A stretch of DNA of 64,000 nt from Duganella sp. OV510 (GCF_900100205.1 NZ_FNEQ01000001.1:1054001-1118000); one strand, 5' to 3'. Positions 39,239 to 48,813 are shown, counted from the stretch's first letter. Translations and numbers: made by a program. Notes: generated from the sequence alone by a model not told the origin.

Positions 39239-40684
39239 CTATTGCTGCTTTTTGGAAATAAGCAGCAGTCCGGTGAAAACGATCAGGCCATTGATAACAA
39301 GTAGTTCCAACCCGATGCGGTAACTACCAAGTAGCGCTTCCTGATTAAAATCAATAACATAGCACAGCACCGGTCCGGCCAGCGCCACCAGTGGCACCCA
39401 GCGGTCGCGAAGCGCGCGCCGGGTCAGGATACCGAAAGCGAACAGGCCCAGCAACGGACCATAGGTATAGCCGGTCAGCTTCAGCACCAGGCCGACCATG
39501 CTGGCGTTGTCCACCCATTTGAACACCAGCACCAGCGCCAGGAAGATGGCGCAGAACACCAGGTGCACGCGGTGGCGCAAGCGTATCTTCGCCGCTTCCG
39601 TCATGTCGGTGCGGCGCTGTACGCCGAGGATGTCGATGCTGAACGACGACGTCAGCGCGGTCATGGCACCGTCCGCGCTGGGGAACAGCGCCGAGATCAG
39701 GCCGATGAAGAAGATCAGCTGCAAGGCCGCCGGCATGTGGCTCATCACCACCGCCGGGAAGATCTTGTCTCCTACAGCCGTAATGCCCACTGTCGGCGCG
39801 TACAGGTACAGCAAGCCGCCAAGGTACATGAACAGTACCAGTACAGCGGTCAGTACAACCGTCATCAGCGCCATATTCTTTTGCGAATCGCGCAGCGTTT
39901 TGACCGAGATATTCTTCTGCATGGTTTCCTGGTCCATGCCGGTCATGGCCAGCACAATGAAGAAACCGGCGCCGACCTGCTTCCAGAAATTGGCCGGGCT
40001 GTCGATCGAGGTGGTGACGACGCGCGTCAGGTTTTGTTCGTGCATTTGCGCCAGGCTGTCCAGCGGGCCGGTGTCCATCGCATGCAGCAACCAGCCGGCG
40101 CAGATCAGCAGTCCCAGCACCATGCCGGCGGTTTGCAGCATGTCGGTCCAGACGATGGTCTTGACGCCGCCCTCGTAGGTGTACAGCAGGATCATGCCGA
40201 GGATGACCAGCGTGGTCAGCCAGAACGGCACGCCCAAGCTGTCGAGGATGGTAATTTGCAGGATGTTCACCACCAGGTACAGCCGCGCCGACGCGCTCAT
40301 GGTGCGCGACAGGATGAAAAACGCGGCGCCGCTCTTGTAAGAGCGCGGGCCGAGCCGCTGTTCCAGGTAGGTGTAGATGGACGTCAGCTTGAGACGGTAG
40401 TACAGCGGCAGCAGCACCGTGATGACGACGATATAGCCCAGCACATAGCCGAGGATGACCTGCAGGTAGCCGAAGCCGTCGCGCCCGATGGCGCCGGGTA
40501 CGCTGATGAAGGTGACGCCGCTCATCGTGGTACCGACCATGCCGAAGGCCACCAGCAGCCAGTTGCTGCTCTTGTTACCGATGAAGAAGCTGTCGTTGTT
40601 GGCGTTGCGCGAAGTGCGCCAGGCAACGATCAGCAGGATCGCAAAATATGCGGAGATGAGGCTAAACAGGGAGACTGCGGACAT
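39239..40684 (-). CDS. Sodium:solute symporter (SSS family)
   Basis: Integral membrane protein of 481 aa with about 13 hydrophobic helices. The block FFIGNKSSNWLLVAFGMVGTTMSGVTFISVPGAIG is typical of SSS transporters (Na+-coupled uptake of sugars, amino acids, carboxylates or urea), as is GVKTIVWTDMLQTAGMV. The substrate cannot be deduced. It stands alone, 39 bp upstream of sppA in the same direction and following the MFS gene by 41 bp. No clear ribosome site precedes its ATG. Confidence 0.88.
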   Translation of the reverse strand: MSAVSLFSLISAYFAILLIVAWRTSRNANNDSFFIGNKSSNWLLVAFGMVGTTMSGVTFISVPGAIGRDGFGYLQVILGYVLGYIVVITVLLPLYYRLKLTSIYTYLEQRLGPRSYKSGAAFFILSRTMSASARLYLVVNILQITILDSLGVPFWLTTLVILGMILLYTYEGGVKTIVWTDMLQTAGMVLGLLICAGWLLHAMDTGPLDSLAQMHEQNLTRVVTTSIDSPANFWKQVGAGFFIVLAMTGMDQETMQKNISVKTLRDSQKNMALMTVVLTAVLVLFMYLGGLLYLYAPTVGITAVGDKIFPAVVMSHMPAALQLIFFIGLISALFPSADGAMTALTSSFSIDILGVQRRTDMTEAAKIRLRHRVHLVFCAIFLALVLVFKWVDNASMVGLVLKLTGYTYGPLLGLFAFGILTRRALRDRWVPLVALAGPVLCYVIDFNQEALLGSYRIGLELLVINGLIVFTGLLLISKKQQ

Positions 40685-40725
40685 GGTGTGACGGCGAAGT
40701 TCAAATCGCCGCCACTATACACCGC

Positions 40726-41937
40726 TCAGTGACCTGTCGCGTGGAGCGACCTGCCCCCACTGATACTGGCCGGCCGTGGATTCAGGCGGTCCAGGCGGCC
40801 GCTCAGCGCGGTCAGGCCGAAGGCGCCCAGCACCACCAGACCGCCGATCCAGCCGGTGTGCGCCAGCCCCAAGTGCTGGACGATCACGCCGCCGCCCCAT
40901 GCGCCGCCGGCGATGCCCAGGTTGAAGGCGGCGATATTCAGGCCCGACGCCACATCGACAGCGCGTGGTGTGTAGTGCTCTGCCTGCTGTACAACATACA
41001 CTTGCAACCCTGCCACGTTACCAAACGCCACCGCGCCCCATGCCAGTACAGTGGCGATCACCAGCCATTTATATGGCGCAGCGAAGGTCAACACCACCAG
41101 CACAGCCGCCAGACCAAGAAAGATGATCTTCAGCGCGCCGATCGGGCCGCGACGGTCGGCCAGCTTGCCGCCCCAGATATTCCCGACCGCCACCGATACG
41201 CCGTACACCAGCATCACCAGCCCGACCGCGTTGGCGCTGAAGCCGGTGATGTCGGTCAGAATCGGCGCCAGGAAGGTGAAGGCGATGAACGAACCGCCAT
41301 AACCCACTGCCGTCATCGCATACACCAGCAGCAGGCGCGGTTCAGCCAGCACCTTCATCTGCTGCAGCAGCGAGGCTGGCTGGTTGTGCTGGATCGACGA
41401 CGGTACAAAGATCGCGCTGCCGACAGCAGCAATCAAGCCCAGTGCCGCCACCGCCAGGAAGGTCTCGCGCCAGCCGAAGTGTTGGCCGATGAATGTCCCC
41501 AGCGGCACGCCCGTCACCAGCGCCACCGTCAGGCCGGTGAACATGATGGCGATCGCGCTGGCCGCCTTTTCCTTCGGCACCAGTGAGGTGGCGATGGTCG
41601 AGCCGATCGAGAAGAACACGCCGTGTGCCAGTCCCGTCAGGATGCGGGCGATGACCAGCGATTCATAGCCCGGCGCCTTCCAGGCCAGCAGGTTGCCAAG
41701 GGTGAACAGCACCATCAGCGACACCAGCAGCAGCTTGCGCGGCATTTTGCCGGACAGCGCGGTCAGCACCGGGGCGCCAATGGCGACGCCCATCGCGTAC
41801 AGGCTGACTAGCAGCCCGGCCGACGGCAGGTTGACGCCCAGGTCGGCGGCAATCGTTGGCAACAGGCCGACGATGACAAACTCAGTGGTTCCGATGGCAA
41901 ATGCGCTGATGGTCAGCGCCAATAAGGCAATGGGCAT
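40726..41937 (-). CDS. MFS transporter, DHA1 (AraJ/YdhP-like) group
   Basis: Protein of 403 aa with 12 helices. The N-terminus MPIALLALTISAFAIGTTEFVIVGLLPTIA, with the TTEF motif in helix 1, and the loop after helix 2 (GAPVLTALSGKMPRKLLL) are typical of the AraJ/SotB-like branch of DHA1 exporters that expel sugars or drugs. A strong AAAGGAG lies 3 bases before the ATG. The gene is divergent from the large beta-galactosidase gene with a 172-bp gap, so a link to carbohydrate handling is possible but unproven. Confidence 0.88.
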   Translation of the reverse strand: MPIALLALTISAFAIGTTEFVIVGLLPTIAADLGVNLPSAGLLVSLYAMGVAIGAPVLTALSGKMPRKLLLVSLMVLFTLGNLLAWKAPGYESLVIARILTGLAHGVFFSIGSTIATSLVPKEKAASAIAIMFTGLTVALVTGVPLGTFIGQHFGWRETFLAVAALGLIAAVGSAIFVPSSIQHNQPASLLQQMKVLAEPRLLLVYAMTAVGYGGSFIAFTFLAPILTDITGFSANAVGLVMLVYGVSVAVGNIWGGKLADRRGPIGALKIIFLGLAAVLVVLTFAAPYKWLVIATVLAWGAVAFGNVAGLQVYVVQQAEHYTPRAVDVASGLNIAAFNLGIAGGAWGGGVIVQHLGLAHTGWIGGLVVLGAFGLTALSGRLDRLNPRPASISGGRSLHATGH

Positions 41938-42109
41938 GGCATGACTCCTTTAAAGTGGATGCCATGCAGTATCTGGGCTTTCGTTCATGAGAAAAAGACA
42001 GCAAAATCCAAAACATATTTGCCTCAACCGCAATTATCATGCGGCGTTTGCGCCAAAACACTCAGATTGTTGACGTTTTCCAGCGGGGTTGCCAAGGTGA
42101 AAAGGCATT

Positions 42110-45100
42110 ATGATCCGGGCTACCTCAACCCGACTGGCCTCGCCCTCGCCCATGACGACTGCACGCACCGCGCTTCGCCGCCCCCGACTATCCCTGCTGC
42201 CTCGCCTGCTCGCCATGGCTTGCGCGACGCTGGCGCTGCATGCGGGCGCGCAGGAGCTGGGGATTCCGCAGGCGTCGGACGCGCAGAAGCAGCAGGCGCG
42301 CCAGCAGGTCACGGCGGATTCACCGGTGTTTGTGCTGGTTGGCGCACCATTGGCCAGCATCGGCAAGTTGAGCGTGTATTCGTCCTACGATGGCGTGACC
42401 TTCACGCCACTGGCGTCGGAGGCATTGACAGCATTAACAGCGCTGGCAGCGCCAAGCGGCGCTCCGGCAGCCGATGTCGCCGTCGATGCGTCCATCGTGC
42501 GCCATGCCGGCAACTACTACATCGCCTACGCGCAGGGTGCGCGCATCGCGGTCGCCCGGTCGGCAGACCTGAAACACTGGCAGCCGCTTGATATCGTCGC
42601 GCCAGCGCTGCCAGGCCTGACGCTGGCCGCCGCACCGCGCTGGCTGAGCGGCGTGGACGGCCAGCCGCAGCTGGCCGTGTCGCTGTCCACGCAAGCAGGC
42701 GCACAAACCTATGTACTAACGCCGGACGCCGAATTCACGCGATGGTCGGCCCAGCAACAAGCGCGTGGACTGCCCCCCGGCGCCGCGATCGCGCGCATCG
42801 GCGACGTCGGCGTCGGGACAGCCGGCGCAACTGTCGGTGCGAGCGACAGCGCCGGCGCCATTGTCAGCGCCGGTGCTCGCGCCAATGCCGGCCACGACGC
42901 AGCGCCAGCCTCGGCCGCGCCATACGCCGCGCTGGTGCGTAATCCTGCCAGCGGTCAGCTGGAACTGGCGACCGCCGCGACGCTGGCTGGCCCTTGGAGA
43001 GTAGAGCCGCAAGCCGGCCTGGCCGCGCTGGGCAGCATCGCTGGAACGCCGGCGCTGGTCAAGCTGCCGAGTGGCGGCTGGCGCCTGTACGCCAACGATG
43101 CCGACGGCCGCCAGCTCTGGTACGCCGACAGCAGCGACAAGCTGCGCACCTGGAGCACCAAGACTCAGACCGGCGGCATCTCCGGCACGGTGGCCAACGC
43201 CTCGGTGCTGCTGGACGAACGCCAGGCCTACACCACCGCTACCAAGCCCAAAGGCAAACCACGCAAAGTCAGCTGGGACGAACACTCGCTGATGGTGGAC
43301 GGCAAGCGCATCGTCGTCTGGTCCGGCGAGATTCACCCGTTCCGTCTGCCCAGCCCTTCGCTGTGGCGCGACATCATCCAGAAAATGAAAGCGGTCGGCT
43401 TCAACGGCATCGCCTTCTACTTCGACTGGGGCTACCACTCGCCAGCGCCCGGCGTGTACGACTTCAACGGCGTGCGCAACGTCGAACGCGCCATTGAGAT
43501 CGCCGAAGAAGAAGGCATGTACGTCATCGCCCGCACCGGCCCTTATGTCAACGCCGAACTGACCGGCGGCGGCTATCCCGGCTGGATGTTCCGCAACAAG
43601 GCCGAAGCCCGCACCGACGATCCGGTCTACCTGGCCGCCGCCGATGAATGGATGACGCAAATTAACGCCATCATCGCCCGCCACCAGATCACCGACGGCG
43701 GCGGCAACGTCATCGCCTACCAGCTGGAAAACGAACTGGGCAAGGTGGAGCCGAAACACGTGCGCCAGATGGAGCACCTGGCCAAGAAAGCCCGTGCTGA
43801 CGGCATCACCGTCCCCTTCTTCCACAACGCTGCCGGCCGCCTGCCCGACTGGACGCCGCCGACCTCCACCGCGCCATGGGCCAATTCCGGCCCAACCGAC
43901 ATCTACGCCTTCGACGGCTACCCTGGCGGCAGCTGCAATGTGTTCGCCGATCCATCCGGACCGAACAAGGCGCCAGACTGGGGAATCTACGGCAAGCCCG
44001 GCTTCAAGGCCGGCGCACTGTCATCGCCGAAAACGCCAGGCTTCGCCGCCGAACTGGGCGGCGGCTGGTTCGACTACTGGGGCTCCAACGGCACCTACAA
44101 CTGCACCGCCGAGCGCCAGGGCATCGGTTACCAGCGCGTGTTCTACGGCACCAATCTGATCAACCGCATCACCATCCACAACATCTACATGACCTTCGGC
44201 GGCACCTCGTGGGGCTGGCTGGGCGGCCCGGTGGTGTACACCTCCTACGACTACGGCGCGCCGATCTCGGAAGACCGTGGCCTGCGGCCGAAGGCGCTGA
44301 CGCTGAAGCAGCAAGGCATGTTCGTACAAGCCGCCGAACAGGCGCTGGCGCAGATGGGCAAAGGGCCGCTCATCCCGACCTCGTCGCCAAAGGTGAAGGT
44401 CTACCACAACGTCAATCCGAAGCTGGGCACGCACATCCTGTTCGCCGTGCACAGCCCTTCCGACCAGTTGAGCGACGACCGCTTCACCTTTGAACTCGAC
44501 ACCAGGGAACGCCGCTACACGGTGCCGCTGCGCCTCAACGGCCAGGACGCCAAGATGCTGCTGGCGTCCTATGCGCTGGAGCGCCAGCAACTGGTGTACT
44601 CCACCTCCGAACTGCAAACCCACTTCCGCCAGGGCGAGCGCGATCTCGCGCTGCTGCATGGCCGCGATGGCGAAGACGGCGAAACCGTGCTGCGCTACAC
44701 CAGCGCACCGCGCGTCGAAGTATTGGCCGGCAAGGTCAGCTCGCACTACGACGCTGCCAGCGGCGATCTCAAACTGAGCTACGTGCACGACGGCCTGGCG
44801 CGCGTGCGCATCAGCGGCGGCGGCAAACCGGCCTTGCTGCTACTGATCGCCGACAACAAAAACAGCATCAACTTCTGGACGCAGAAAACGCCAGCCGGCC
44901 AGGTGCTGCAACTGACGCCAGCACTGGTGCGCAGCGCCACACTGGCCGGCGGCACGCTGGCGCTGACCGGCGACACCTCGGCCGCCAGCGCATTGGAAAT
45001 CTGGGGACCGGCCTTCAGTGCCGCCACCTTCAACGGCAGCCGCCTCGCACTGACCGCACAACCAGACGGCAGCTACCGCAGCGCCACGCTGGCCGGGCCG

Positions 45101-46141
45101 GAAGCCGTCAAACTGCCCGACCTGGCCACCGCCACCTGGCTGCGCCGCACCGACAGCCAGGAAGCCCGACCAGACTTCGACGACACACTCTGGACCAAGG
45201 CCGACACGCGCGCCTCGGCGGCGCAAACCTGGACCATGCCCGAACGCGGCCAGCCAACGCTGTCGATGAGCGACTACGGTTTCCATCACGGCGACATCTG
45301 GTATCGCGGCCGCATCGACATCTCCGATCCGAAAACCAATCAGCTGGAACTGTTCTACGGCGCCGGCGGCGCCGGCATGCTGCAAGTGTGGATCGACGGC
45401 CGTTACGTCGGCCAGCACGAACTGGACACCGGCCGTTCCTTCCCCGAAACCACCGATAGCGTCAAGCTGGCACTGGGCAATCTGGCGCCAGGCAAGCATC
45501 TGATCGCCGTCATGGTGCGCAACAACTCGCACAACTGGAACCTGATGGCGGACGACTACCACCGCGAGGCACGCGGCCTGATCTCCGCCTCGCTGACATC
45601 GAAAGGCGGCAAGCGCTTCGCCGTGCCGATCGCCTGGCGCCTGCAAGGCACGCGCGGCGGCGAAACGCTGACCGACGTGGCGCGCGGCCCGCTCAACAAC
45701 GGCGGCCTGTACGGCGAACGCGAAGGCTGGCACCTGCCATCAGCGCCGCAGCAAGGCTGGAGCAAGGCACAGTCCACCGACGCGCCACCAGCGCCAGGCA
45801 CCTACTGGCTGAAGACCCAGTTCCAGCTCGATCTGCCGAAGCAGCACGATGTGCAGCTGGGCCTGGCCTTCGGCGACACCACGCAGCCGCGCTCGGAGCG
45901 CGAAAACCGCGCGCTGATTTTCGTCAACGGCTGGAACATGGGCCAGTTCGCGGCCCACATCGGGCCGCAGCGCACCTTCGTGATCCCGCCCGGCATCCTC
46001 AACCCGAACGGCCAGAACACCATCGCGCTGGCGGTCACCACCGACGGCAAGGCGGAAAACGCGCTGGAACCGGTCCGCCTGGTCAACTTGCGCACCGCGC
46101 GCGGCGGCGTGCCGCTGGAGATGGTGTCGGCGCCGCAATAA
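42110..46141 (+). CDS. Secreted GH35 beta-galactosidase with N-terminal GH43-like propeller
   Basis: Protein of 1343 aa. After a long basic N-terminus and signal peptide (LLAMACATLALHAGA, about 36-46), residues about 55-370 look like a GH43/GH32-type beta-propeller (DASIVRHAGNYYIAYAQG; VARSADLKHWQPL; GTPALVKLPSGGWRLYA), interrupted by an Ala/Gly-rich stretch. The GH35 catalytic barrel follows (EIHPFRLPSPSLWRDIIQKM), with acid/base E542 in LENELG and nucleophile E648 in AAELGGGWF. C-terminal beta-sandwich/jelly-roll domains (DIWYRGRIDI; YWLKTQFQLDL; FVNGWNMGQF) complete a plant-type beta-galactosidase. ATG at 42110 has AAAAGG nearby; ATG at 42152 is an alternative. It probably attacks galactosides of plant or fungal polymers. 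Confidence 0.9.
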   Translation: MIRATSTRLASPSPMTTARTALRRPRLSLLPRLLAMACATLALHAGAQELGIPQASDAQKQQARQQVTADSPVFVLVGAPLASIGKLSVYSSYDGVTFTPLASEALTALTALAAPSGAPAADVAVDASIVRHAGNYYIAYAQGARIAVARSADLKHWQPLDIVAPALPGLTLAAAPRWLSGVDGQPQLAVSLSTQAGAQTYVLTPDAEFTRWSAQQQARGLPPGAAIARIGDVGVGTAGATVGASDSAGAIVSAGARANAGHDAAPASAAPYAALVRNPASGQLELATAATLAGPWRVEPQAGLAALGSIAGTPALVKLPSGGWRLYANDADGRQLWYADSSDKLRTWSTKTQTGGISGTVANASVLLDERQAYTTATKPKGKPRKVSWDEHSLMVDGKRIVVWSGEIHPFRLPSPSLWRDIIQKMKAVGFNGIAFYFDWGYHSPAPGVYDFNGVRNVERAIEIAEEEGMYVIARTGPYVNAELTGGGYPGWMFRNKAEARTDDPVYLAAADEWMTQINAIIARHQITDGGGNVIAYQLENELGKVEPKHVRQMEHLAKKARADGITVPFFHNAAGRLPDWTPPTSTAPWANSGPTDIYAFDGYPGGSCNVFADPSGPNKAPDWGIYGKPGFKAGALSSPKTPGFAAELGGGWFDYWGSNGTYNCTAERQGIGYQRVFYGTNLINRITIHNIYMTFGGTSWGWLGGPVVYTSYDYGAPISEDRGLRPKALTLKQQGMFVQAAEQALAQMGKGPLIPTSSPKVKVYHNVNPKLGTHILFAVHSPSDQLSDDRFTFELDTRERRYTVPLRLNGQDAKMLLASYALERQQLVYSTSELQTHFRQGERDLALLHGRDGEDGETVLRYTSAPRVEVLAGKVSSHYDAASGDLKLSYVHDGLARVRISGGGKPALLLLIADNKNSINFWTQKTPAGQVLQLTPALVRSATLAGGTLALTGDTSAASALEIWGPAFSAATFNGSRLALTAQPDGSYRSATLAGPEAVKLPDLATATWLRRTDSQEARPDFDDTLWTKADTRASAAQTWTMPERGQPTLSMSDYGFHHGDIWYRGRIDISDPKTNQLELFYGAGGAGMLQVWIDGRYVGQHELDTGRSFPETTDSVKLALGNLAPGKHLIAVMVRNNSHNWNLMADDYHREARGLISASLTSKGGKRFAVPIAWRLQGTRGGETLTDVARGPLNNGGLYGEREGWHLPSAPQQGWSKAQSTDAPPAPGTYWLKTQFQLDLPKQHDVQLGLAFGDTTQPRSERENRALIFVNGWNMGQFAAHIGPQRTFVIPPGILNPNGQNTIALAVTTDGKAENALEPVRLVNLRTARGGVPLEMVSAPQ

Positions 46142-46158
46142 GGGTTTATCATGCGCGG

Positions 46159-46383
46159 ATGAACTCAGAAAAACTCGCCCTGCTGCTGACGCGCGAAATG
46201 CCCTACGGGAAGTACAAGGGCCGCAAGATTGCCGACCTGCCCGGCCACTACCTGGGCTGGTTCGCGCGCGAAGGTTTCCCCTCCGGCGAACTGGGCGGCC
46301 TGATCGCGCTGATGTACGAACTCGACCACAACAACCTGCGCATGTTGCTCGATCCGCTCAAGACCGCTGCGCGCCAACGGTGA
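46159..46383 (+). CDS. DUF3820-family small protein
   Basis: Protein of 74 aa with the family core MPYGKYKGRKIADLPGHYLGWFAREGFPSG. DUF3820 proteins are short, predicted cytosolic, and annotated as putative quorum-sensing-regulated virulence factors without firm function. It starts 17 bp after the beta-galactosidase stop in the same direction and ends 58 bp before the protealysin gene. Full-length, no abnormal features. Confidence 0.85.
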   Translation: MNSEKLALLLTREMPYGKYKGRKIADLPGHYLGWFAREGFPSGELGGLIALMYELDHNNLRMLLDPLKTAARQR

Positions 46384-46441
46384 CGTGCCGGCAACGCAAA
46401 TACGTGTATAAATACGTTATTGCATTGTTTAGGAGAACGTT

Positions 46442-47470
46442 ATGGCCGAGCATCCGCATGGCTGCACCTGCTTCATCGTTCCGCCCAAGATGTTGCGCAA
46501 GCTGGCGGAACAAACGCAAGACGCCACCGAGCGCCATTGCCTGCTCGATGCAGCGGAAATTTCCGCCCACCTGCGCGGCCAGCGCTCGGTTGCGCCTGTC
46601 GTGCTGGGCATCGCGGCCGCCGCCACCGGCGAGAAACGCCGCACTGTCTACGATGCGCAAAACAAGTCCAAACTGCCGGGCAAGCTGGCGCGCGGCGAGG
46701 ACAGCAAGCCGTCCACCGATGTCGCCGTCAACCAGGCGTATGACGGCGCCGGCGCCACCTACGATTTCTATCGCGAAGTTCTGAAACGCAATTCCATCGA
46801 TGGCAAGGGCATGCGGCTGGAGTCCACGGTTCACTACCAGAGCAAGTTCAACAATGCCTTCTGGAACGGCCAGCAAATGGTCTATGGCGATGGCGACGGC
46901 AAGCTATTCCTCGGCTTCACCGGCGCGCTGGATGTCATCGCCCATGAGCTGACGCATGGCGTCACGCAGTTTGCCGTGCCGGGCGGGCTGGTGTATGAAG
47001 ACCAGAGCGGCGCCCTCAATGAATCGATTTCCGACGTGTTCGGCAGCGTGGTCAAACAGTGGACGCTGAAGCAGAATGTCGAGCAGGCCGACTGGCTGAT
47101 CGGCGCCGGCATCATGGCGCCGTCGGTCGGTAAGGCGCTGCGTTCGATGGCAGATCCTGGTAACCAGGCGCTCACCTGGTCCGGCGACGACCAGCCGAAA
47201 AACATGTCAGGCTACATCGAAGACGGCGATGTGCACACCAACTCCGGCATCCCCAACCACGCGTTCTATGCGGCCGCCATCGCGCTCAAGGGCAACTCCT
47301 GGGACAAGGCCGGGCCGATCTGGTACAAGGCGCTGGGCCTGCTGACGCCAAACGCCACCTTTGCCGACATGGCCAACGCCACCACCGAGTCCGCCGCGCT
47401 GCTGTACGGCGCCGATTCGGCCGAGCAGCACGCCATCCAGGCCGCGTGGAAAGTGGTGGGTGTGACGTGA
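46442..47470 (+). CDS. Protealysin-like M4 metalloprotease
   Basis: Thermolysin-family zinc protease of 342 aa, the length of protealysin rather than the much longer thermolysin precursors. The zinc motif HELTH is at 168-172, the third ligand Glu194 in ALNESISDVFG, and the transition-state His in DVHTNSGIPNHAFY. A short propeptide of about 50 aa carries a PPxML-like motif (IVPPKMLRKLA), as in protealysin. There is no signal peptide, as in other protealysins, so it may act inside the cell or be exported unusually. AGGAG precedes the ATG. The downstream gene encodes its probable inhibitor. Confidence 0.93.
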   Translation: MAEHPHGCTCFIVPPKMLRKLAEQTQDATERHCLLDAAEISAHLRGQRSVAPVVLGIAAAATGEKRRTVYDAQNKSKLPGKLARGEDSKPSTDVAVNQAYDGAGATYDFYREVLKRNSIDGKGMRLESTVHYQSKFNNAFWNGQQMVYGDGDGKLFLGFTGALDVIAHELTHGVTQFAVPGGLVYEDQSGALNESISDVFGSVVKQWTLKQNVEQADWLIGAGIMAPSVGKALRSMADPGNQALTWSGDDQPKNMSGYIEDGDVHTNSGIPNHAFYAAAIALKGNSWDKAGPIWYKALGLLTPNATFADMANATTESAALLYGADSAEQHAIQAAWKVVGVT

Positions 47471-47480
47471 AGGAAACACC

Positions 47481-47786
47481 ATGCGCTTGATACTCAAATG
47501 CACCGGCGGCTTTGCCGGCCCGGCCGGCGCGCAAACCCGCACCGTCGACCTGAAGCAACTACCAGAGGAGCAGGCCAGCCAGTTGCAACAGCTGCTACAG
47601 GCCAGCGACTTCTTCGCCCTGCCGCCCAAGCTGGTCAAGCAGGCGCCGAAGTCCTGGGATTTCAAATATGAACTGGAAGTCGAAGACGGCGGCGCGCCCC
47701 ATTGCGTGGTCTACCACCTGGACGAAGCGTCGCCGTCACTGAAAGAGCTGACCGAAAAGCTCAACGACGAAGTCGATCCCGACTAG
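47481..47786 (+). CDS. Emfourin-like protealysin inhibitor
   Basis: Protein of 101 aa starting MRLILKCTGGFAGPAGAQTRT, followed by a Leu/Gln-rich helix and a SWDFKYELEVEDGGAPHCV segment. Size, the GGFAG start and the position 10 bp downstream of a protealysin gene match emfourin (M4in), the slow-binding intracellular inhibitor of protealysin described in Serratia. AAGGAAA precedes the ATG. It would keep the protease silent in the cytoplasm. Its TAG stop shares CTAG with the convergent glutaredoxin-like gene. Confidence 0.85.
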   Translation: MRLILKCTGGFAGPAGAQTRTVDLKQLPEEQASQLQQLLQASDFFALPPKLVKQAPKSWDFKYELEVEDGGAPHCVVYHLDEASPSLKELTEKLNDEVDPD

Positions 47787-48151
47787 GCCGCCAGCATGCG
47801 CTGAAACTCGCCGCTGGCGATCAGCTTTTGCAGATCATTGGCGCCGCCGATCAGCGTGCCGTTGACGAAGATCATCGGGAAGGTCGACCAGCCGCTCCAC
47901 AGCTTGAGCGCCAGGCGCGGACGCCATTGCGAAAAGTAATTGCCGTAGCTGAGGTAGGTGTACGGCGTGCCCTGCCCGTCCAGGATCTTGCGTGCCTTGG
48001 CGGGAAAGGGATTCAAGCCCATGCCAACCACCACCACCTTGTGGGCGGTGATGGCGGCCTGCACTTCCGCTACCAGCGCAGCATGATTGTTCTCGATCTG
48101 CGCCAGCGCAGCGGGATGAATATGGGCCTGGTCCAGGGTGTTACGCGTCAT
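47783..48151 (-). CDS. Glutaredoxin-fold protein without active-site cysteine
   Basis: Protein of 122 aa. The second half follows monothiol glutaredoxins (KVVVVGMGLNPFPAKARKIL; then TFPMIFVNGTLIGGANDLQKL, which holds the cis-Pro and glutathione-binding GG), but the position of the CGFS active site reads NPFPAK and the protein contains no cysteine at all. Redox activity by the usual mechanism is therefore not possible; a binding or structural role is inferred. It is 7 bp downstream of the SYLF lipoprotein gene in the same direction and convergent with emfourin. Confidence 0.8.
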   Translation of the reverse strand: MTRNTLDQAHIHPAALAQIENNHAALVAEVQAAITAHKVVVVGMGLNPFPAKARKILDGQGTPYTYLSYGNYFSQWRPRLALKLWSGWSTFPMIFVNGTLIGGANDLQKLIASGEFQRMLAA

Positions 48152-48158
48152 TATTGCC

Positions 48159-48731
48159 TTAGAGATTAAGTTTGGAAATCTTTGTGCCTTCGAGATTCAG
48201 GTTGGCCATCAGGCCGGCATTGGTCAGTACAAAGCCCTGGATCGGATTATTGGCGGTCGAGGTGTCGATCTCGCCATTCGCGCCCACCTTGATCAGCGCC
48301 ACCGAGCCATCCACGCCTGCGGTCCAGCCCTTGCCATTGCGGAACTTGTCCAGCGCCTCGCGGCTCATGAACAGCAGCACCACCGCCTTCGATTGCGCGC
48401 CCGCCTGGAAGCCGACCGACAGCGAAGCAACGCTGTAGTAATCGACCGACTGGCCACCGCTACGCAGCACGCCTTTGCCATATTCGCCGCCGACCACCAG
48501 GCCGGCCGCCACCACGTTCGGGAATACCAGCACGCCGTTTGCCTTGCGCACCAGTTCACGCGAACCCGGCACCTCCTTGTACAGGCGCTCCAGCGTGGTG
48601 TAGGCGCCCTGCTCGATCTCGGTCTTGACGGCGGCGGCGCTTGGCTTGCCTTCACCGGTGGTGGTAGTGCAGCCGGTCAGGGCCAGGCCGGCGCAAGCCA
48701 GCGTCATTGCAGCAAACGTATGTTTTAGCAT
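48159..48731 (-). CDS. SYLF-domain (YSC84-like) lipoprotein
   Basis: Protein of 190 aa with a lipoprotein signal peptide (lipobox LTGC, C21) and one SYLF/YSC84 domain (about 45-190): ANGVLVFPNVVAAGLVVGGEYGKGVL, YYSVASLSVGFQAGAQS and the final NAGLMANLNLEGTKISKL. Bacterial members are periplasmic or outer-membrane-anchored and are proposed to bind lipid; no enzymatic role is known. The ATG at 48731 follows a GAGGAG ribosome site; the longer frame upstream is rejected. Confidence 0.92.
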   Translation of the reverse strand: MLKHTFAAMTLACAGLALTGCTTTTGEGKPSAAAVKTEIEQGAYTTLERLYKEVPGSRELVRKANGVLVFPNVVAAGLVVGGEYGKGVLRSGGQSVDYYSVASLSVGFQAGAQSKAVVLLFMSREALDKFRNGKGWTAGVDGSVALIKVGANGEIDTSTANNPIQGFVLTNAGLMANLNLEGTKISKLNL

Positions 48732-48813
48732 GGAAGTCTCCTCAGGTGGATGAAAACAGACCATTCTGTCAGCCTGTAACATAGCACGCTATCTCTCTTC
48801 CGTAGCACACTGA

